This document shows positions 5,676 through 7,299 of a stretch of DNA of 7,299 bases, piece after piece. The stretch covers positions 1-7,299 of the forward strand of contig DATEAK010000387.1 of NCBI GenBank assembly GCA_035288405.1, in the 5' to 3' direction. Within the stretch, counting starts at the first letter, position 1; each line of letters begins with the position of its first letter. The notes beneath the pieces were generated by a model. It did no database searches and had not been told where the DNA came from. It saw nothing but the letters and a program-made list of their open reading frames with translations. A program made the translations under genes and the position numbers. Source of the stretch: JACPSX01 sp035288405 [NCBI: bacterium] (GTDB taxonomy: Bacteria; JACPSX01).

Positions 5676-5788
5676 GGATTTCGATTCCCCCTGGTTTCTT
5701 AATAGGATCCGGATTCCTTGAGTCGTTGTTCATAGGGGGTCAGCTTTTCTTCCTCTCCCGGCAGAGCCTTCCATTTGCCCTCCTTTAG
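5648..5788 (+). pseudogene. Probable remnant 5' end of the ABC permease gene
   Basis: A frame opening with GTG 5648 overlaps the last 28 bases of the ATPase gene, as is usual where a permease follows its ATPase. It encodes VRRMALVLLRISIPPGF, a basic start followed by hydrophobic residues as in permease N-termini, then runs into the 3' end of the oppositely oriented lipoprotein gene (from 5699) and stops at TAG 5786-5788. The total is 46 codons against roughly 250-270 for a permease. The break point is probably near 5690-5700. The part beyond 5699 is the antisense of another gene and is unlikely to be native. It could instead be a chance frame or a tiny hydrophobic peptide; no homology beyond this pattern can be claimed. 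Confidence 0.45.
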
Positions 5789-6139
5789 TGTGTAGCCCGC
5801 TGTCTGGGAGGTCAGTGTGAGCTCTTTGACTTCCCCCTTTGTCAGAGTGATCCTGGTGGTGAACTTATGCTCGATTTCCCGCATCTGACTGCGGACAATG
5901 GTCTCCTTCTTTTCCAGGCGAATTGTATGCTCCCCCGGTGTCACCGGAATTTCCTTGTGCTCTACCAACAAGCCGGCATCCCGTCCGTCGATAAGAACTT
6001 TGTAGCCGCCGCTTTCTGCCCCGTTGATGAGGACCAGTGTGGCGACATCCGGTGTGGTGGGGACCACGTAGGGCTTCGTCGCACATCCCGCTGCCAACAA
6101 GAGCAGCATAAATACGAGCAACATGTGCTGCGGTTTCAA
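5699..6139 (-). CDS. Small PEGA-like lipoprotein
   Basis: A 146-residue predicted lipoprotein. The signal peptide is short (MKPQHMLLVFMLLLLAAGC) and ends in the lipobox LAAGC, with Cys19 as the lipidated residue; the next residues, Ala-Thr, do not suggest retention at the inner membrane, so outer membrane is likely. The mature part shows a PEGA-like beta segment: YKVLIDGRDAG, then EIPVTPGEHTIRLEKK, then a strand-rich stretch with FTTRITLTKGEVKELTL. PEGA domains are extracytoplasmic and may bind surface glycans or proteins; function here is unknown. The start is TTG 6139: AAGGAG lies seven bases upstream, while the long upstream frame to 6277 would cross the patatin gene and lacks such a site. 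The SD begins two bases beyond the patatin stop, so the two genes form one operon. Confidence 0.8.
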   Translation of the reverse strand: MKPQHMLLVFMLLLLAAGCATKPYVVPTTPDVATLVLINGAESGGYKVLIDGRDAGLLVEHKEIPVTPGEHTIRLEKKETIVRSQMREIEHKFTTRITLTKGEVKELTLTSQTAGYTLKEGKWKALPGEEEKLTPYEQRLKESGSY

Positions 6140-6146
6140 CTGGAGT

Positions 6147-6152
6147 CTCCTT
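6147..6152 (-). promoter_or_regulatory. Ribosome-binding site selecting a TTG start
   Basis: On the - strand, AAGGAG lies seven bases before TTG 6139 in the 14-bp gap after the patatin stop (6154-6156). It fixes the start of the PEGA-like lipoprotein, which would otherwise be called at the internal ATG 6124. Confidence 0.7.
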
Positions 6153-6153
6153 C

Positions 6154-7098
6154 TTAAGGTTTGGGCTTTTCCCCTATCCCTTTCCAAGCCTGAATCTTTG
6201 CCCTGATTTCGGGAATGGCCCGCTGGGCGGCCTCGATTCCCGCCCCCATTGCTTGCTTTTTCTGAGAGAAATCCCACGCTCCAATCTGACCCACCCGGGG
6301 CTCGATGGTCACGTCGGCATCTCTCAACTTGGTTTGGACGATCAAATTCCCCATGATGTTGACGGCCTGCAGGATAATGTCCACCACGTTGGTGAGATTT
6401 TGCCTGGAAGTCTGCACTCCCTGGCCCACGTTAACGGCAATGACCAGATCGGCTCCAAGTTGTCGGGCCACGTCAACGGGCACGTTGTTACTGACCCCTC
6501 CATCCACTAACAATTTTCCTCCGTATTCGACTGGGGTAAATACGCCGGGAATTGCGCTGCTGGCGTGGACGGCCTTGGCTACGGGTCCTCTGTCCATGAC
6601 CACAGGCTTTCCTGTCTCCAAATCCGTGGCCACTGCGGCATACGGGATTTTTAGACTTTCGATCTGCTTGACTCGCACCATCCGGTCCACGAAGCGCTCG
6701 AGATTGTTCCCGGTCACGGGTCCCGTGCGCGCAGAAAAGATGGAAAAGTCCAGCACATCGTCGCGCTCCAACTGAAAGGCTGCCCATTCCAGCTCAAACG
6801 TGTTGGGGTTCCCTGCATAAAGAGCTCCGACCAGGCTGCCGACACTTGTACCGACGATCCGGCTCAGGGGAATCTTTTCCTGCTCTAGAACCCGGAGGAC
6901 TCCCACGTGGGCAAACCCGCGTGCGGCTCCTCCTCCCAGGACCAGGGCAATTTTGGGATCGGCGGATTTGGGGGGCACTGGAGGAGCGGCGGGAACCGTA
7001 GGCGCGCATCCCGAAACCCACAGAATCCCGATGAGTAGAAGGGCAACCCCGATACTCTTTATCTTGCACAGTAGGGCAAAGGAAAAATCGGTGTTCAA
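6154..7098 (-). CDS. Patatin-like phospholipase lipoprotein (RssA/NTE-like)
   Basis: A 314-residue patatin-fold acyl hydrolase with a lipoprotein signal: hydrophobic residues 16-28 followed by lipobox VSGC, Cys31 lipidated. A proline-rich linker (about 32-48) leads into the catalytic domain. All key elements are present: oxyanion loop GGGAARG (55-61), nucleophile elbow GTSVG with Ser85, and DGGVSNN with catalytic Asp199, making the Ser-Asp dyad typical of the family. It also has ATDLETG (157-163) and ASSAIPGVF (179-187), usual in bacterial patatins. It likely removes acyl chains from phospholipids or related lipids at the envelope, anchored in the periplasm. The only usable start is TTG 7098, whose bases overlap the TGA stop of the upstream gene (TTGA), a sign of translational coupling; no clear Shine-Dalgarno sequence precedes it. 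Confidence 0.9.
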   Translation of the reverse strand: MNTDFSFALLCKIKSIGVALLLIGILWVSGCAPTVPAAPPVPPKSADPKIALVLGGGAARGFAHVGVLRVLEQEKIPLSRIVGTSVGSLVGALYAGNPNTFELEWAAFQLERDDVLDFSIFSARTGPVTGNNLERFVDRMVRVKQIESLKIPYAAVATDLETGKPVVMDRGPVAKAVHASSAIPGVFTPVEYGGKLLVDGGVSNNVPVDVARQLGADLVIAVNVGQGVQTSRQNLTNVVDIILQAVNIMGNLIVQTKLRDADVTIEPRVGQIGAWDFSQKKQAMGAGIEAAQRAIPEIRAKIQAWKGIGEKPKP

Positions 7099-7299
7099 TT
7101 GAGCGATTTCAGTTGTTCGGCAGCGAGCTTGGCCGCATTGGAATTGGGGAAGTCGCTCATGACCTTGCGCAAGAGAATTTTTGCTGAATTCCCGTCCTTG
7201 AGTGCCAGGAAGGCCTTGGCCTGCTTAAACATTGCATCTGGAACCTTGTCACTCTTCGGGTAGCCCGTCAGAACTCTTTCAAAAGCCAGGATGGATCGG
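7095..7299 (-). CDS. cpoB: Tol-Pal associated protein CpoB/YbgF, C-terminal TPR fragment
   Basis: The gene enters from the right edge and ends at TGA 7097-7095; 67 residues are visible. They form two TPR-like helix pairs with the family pattern FERVLTGYPKSDKVPDAMFKQAKAF, then LALKDGNSAKILLRKVMSDFPNSNAAKLAAEQLKSL, typical of the CpoB/YbgF C-terminus. This periplasmic protein works with Tol-Pal to coordinate outer-membrane constriction with peptidoglycan synthesis. The N-terminal coiled coil and signal peptide lie outside the window. BamD or another TPR outer-membrane assembly protein is a possible alternative. The stop overlaps the start of the patatin gene. Confidence 0.75.
   Translation of the reverse strand, partial: RSILAFERVLTGYPKSDKVPDAMFKQAKAFLALKDGNSAKILLRKVMSDFPNSNAAKLAAEQLKSLN

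Overview
The window looks like chromosomal DNA from a Gram-negative bacterium of medium-high GC. It carries a Tol-Pal associated CpoB/YbgF C-terminus, two predicted lipoproteins with clear lipoboxes, and periplasmic or signal-anchored proteins, all of which need an outer membrane. Family mix and style (SsuA/NMT1-type ABC parts, FabG-like SDR, DUF192, dispersed palindromic repeats, ATG/GTG/TTG starts) would fit an uncultured deltaproteobacterial, NC10 or Tectomicrobia-like lineage, but this placement is an impression and cannot be proved from the window.

Layout on the + strand. (1) 1-137 is the C-terminal end of an SDR oxidoreductase. (2) 138-296 is a repeat-rich gap with a hairpin just before a ribosome-binding site. 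(3) 297-1304 encodes a secreted ABC substrate-binding protein of the NMT1/SsuA type. (4) A textbook sigma-70 promoter at 1381-1408 leads into a cysM-like cysteine synthase (1471-2445), whose end overlaps a JAMM/MPN+ metallopeptidase gene (2414-2881). Pairs like this belong to the sulfur-carrier-protein route of cysteine synthesis, but no carrier gene is visible here. (5) After a 286-bp gap with a promoter comes a membrane-anchored alpha/beta hydrolase (3168-4046).

A DUF192 gene (4043-4570, - strand) meets the hydrolase gene tail to tail with interlocked stop codons. Its own promoter lies only a few bases from the ATG, which suggests a leaderless mRNA. The gap 4571-4832 holds this promoter and the second, inverted copy of the repeat seen at 221-250.

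An ABC ATPase of the nitrate/sulfonate/taurine class (4833-5675, + strand) follows. Its 3' end carries a strong ribosome-binding site and GTG start for what looks like the first codons of a permease, but the reading frame runs straight into the oppositely oriented next gene and stops after 46 codons. The transporter operon therefore seems cut off here.

From 7299 down to 5699 the - strand carries a tightly packed cell-envelope operon: CpoB/YbgF end, a patatin-like phospholipase lipoprotein, and a small PEGA-like lipoprotein. The joins are a TTGA stop/start overlap and a 14-bp gap holding a Shine-Dalgarno sequence. No rRNA, tRNA, CRISPR array, intact insertion sequence or clearly novel system was found. 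The most notable features are the cysM-JAMM pair without its carrier, the broken permease, and the inverted dispersed repeats.
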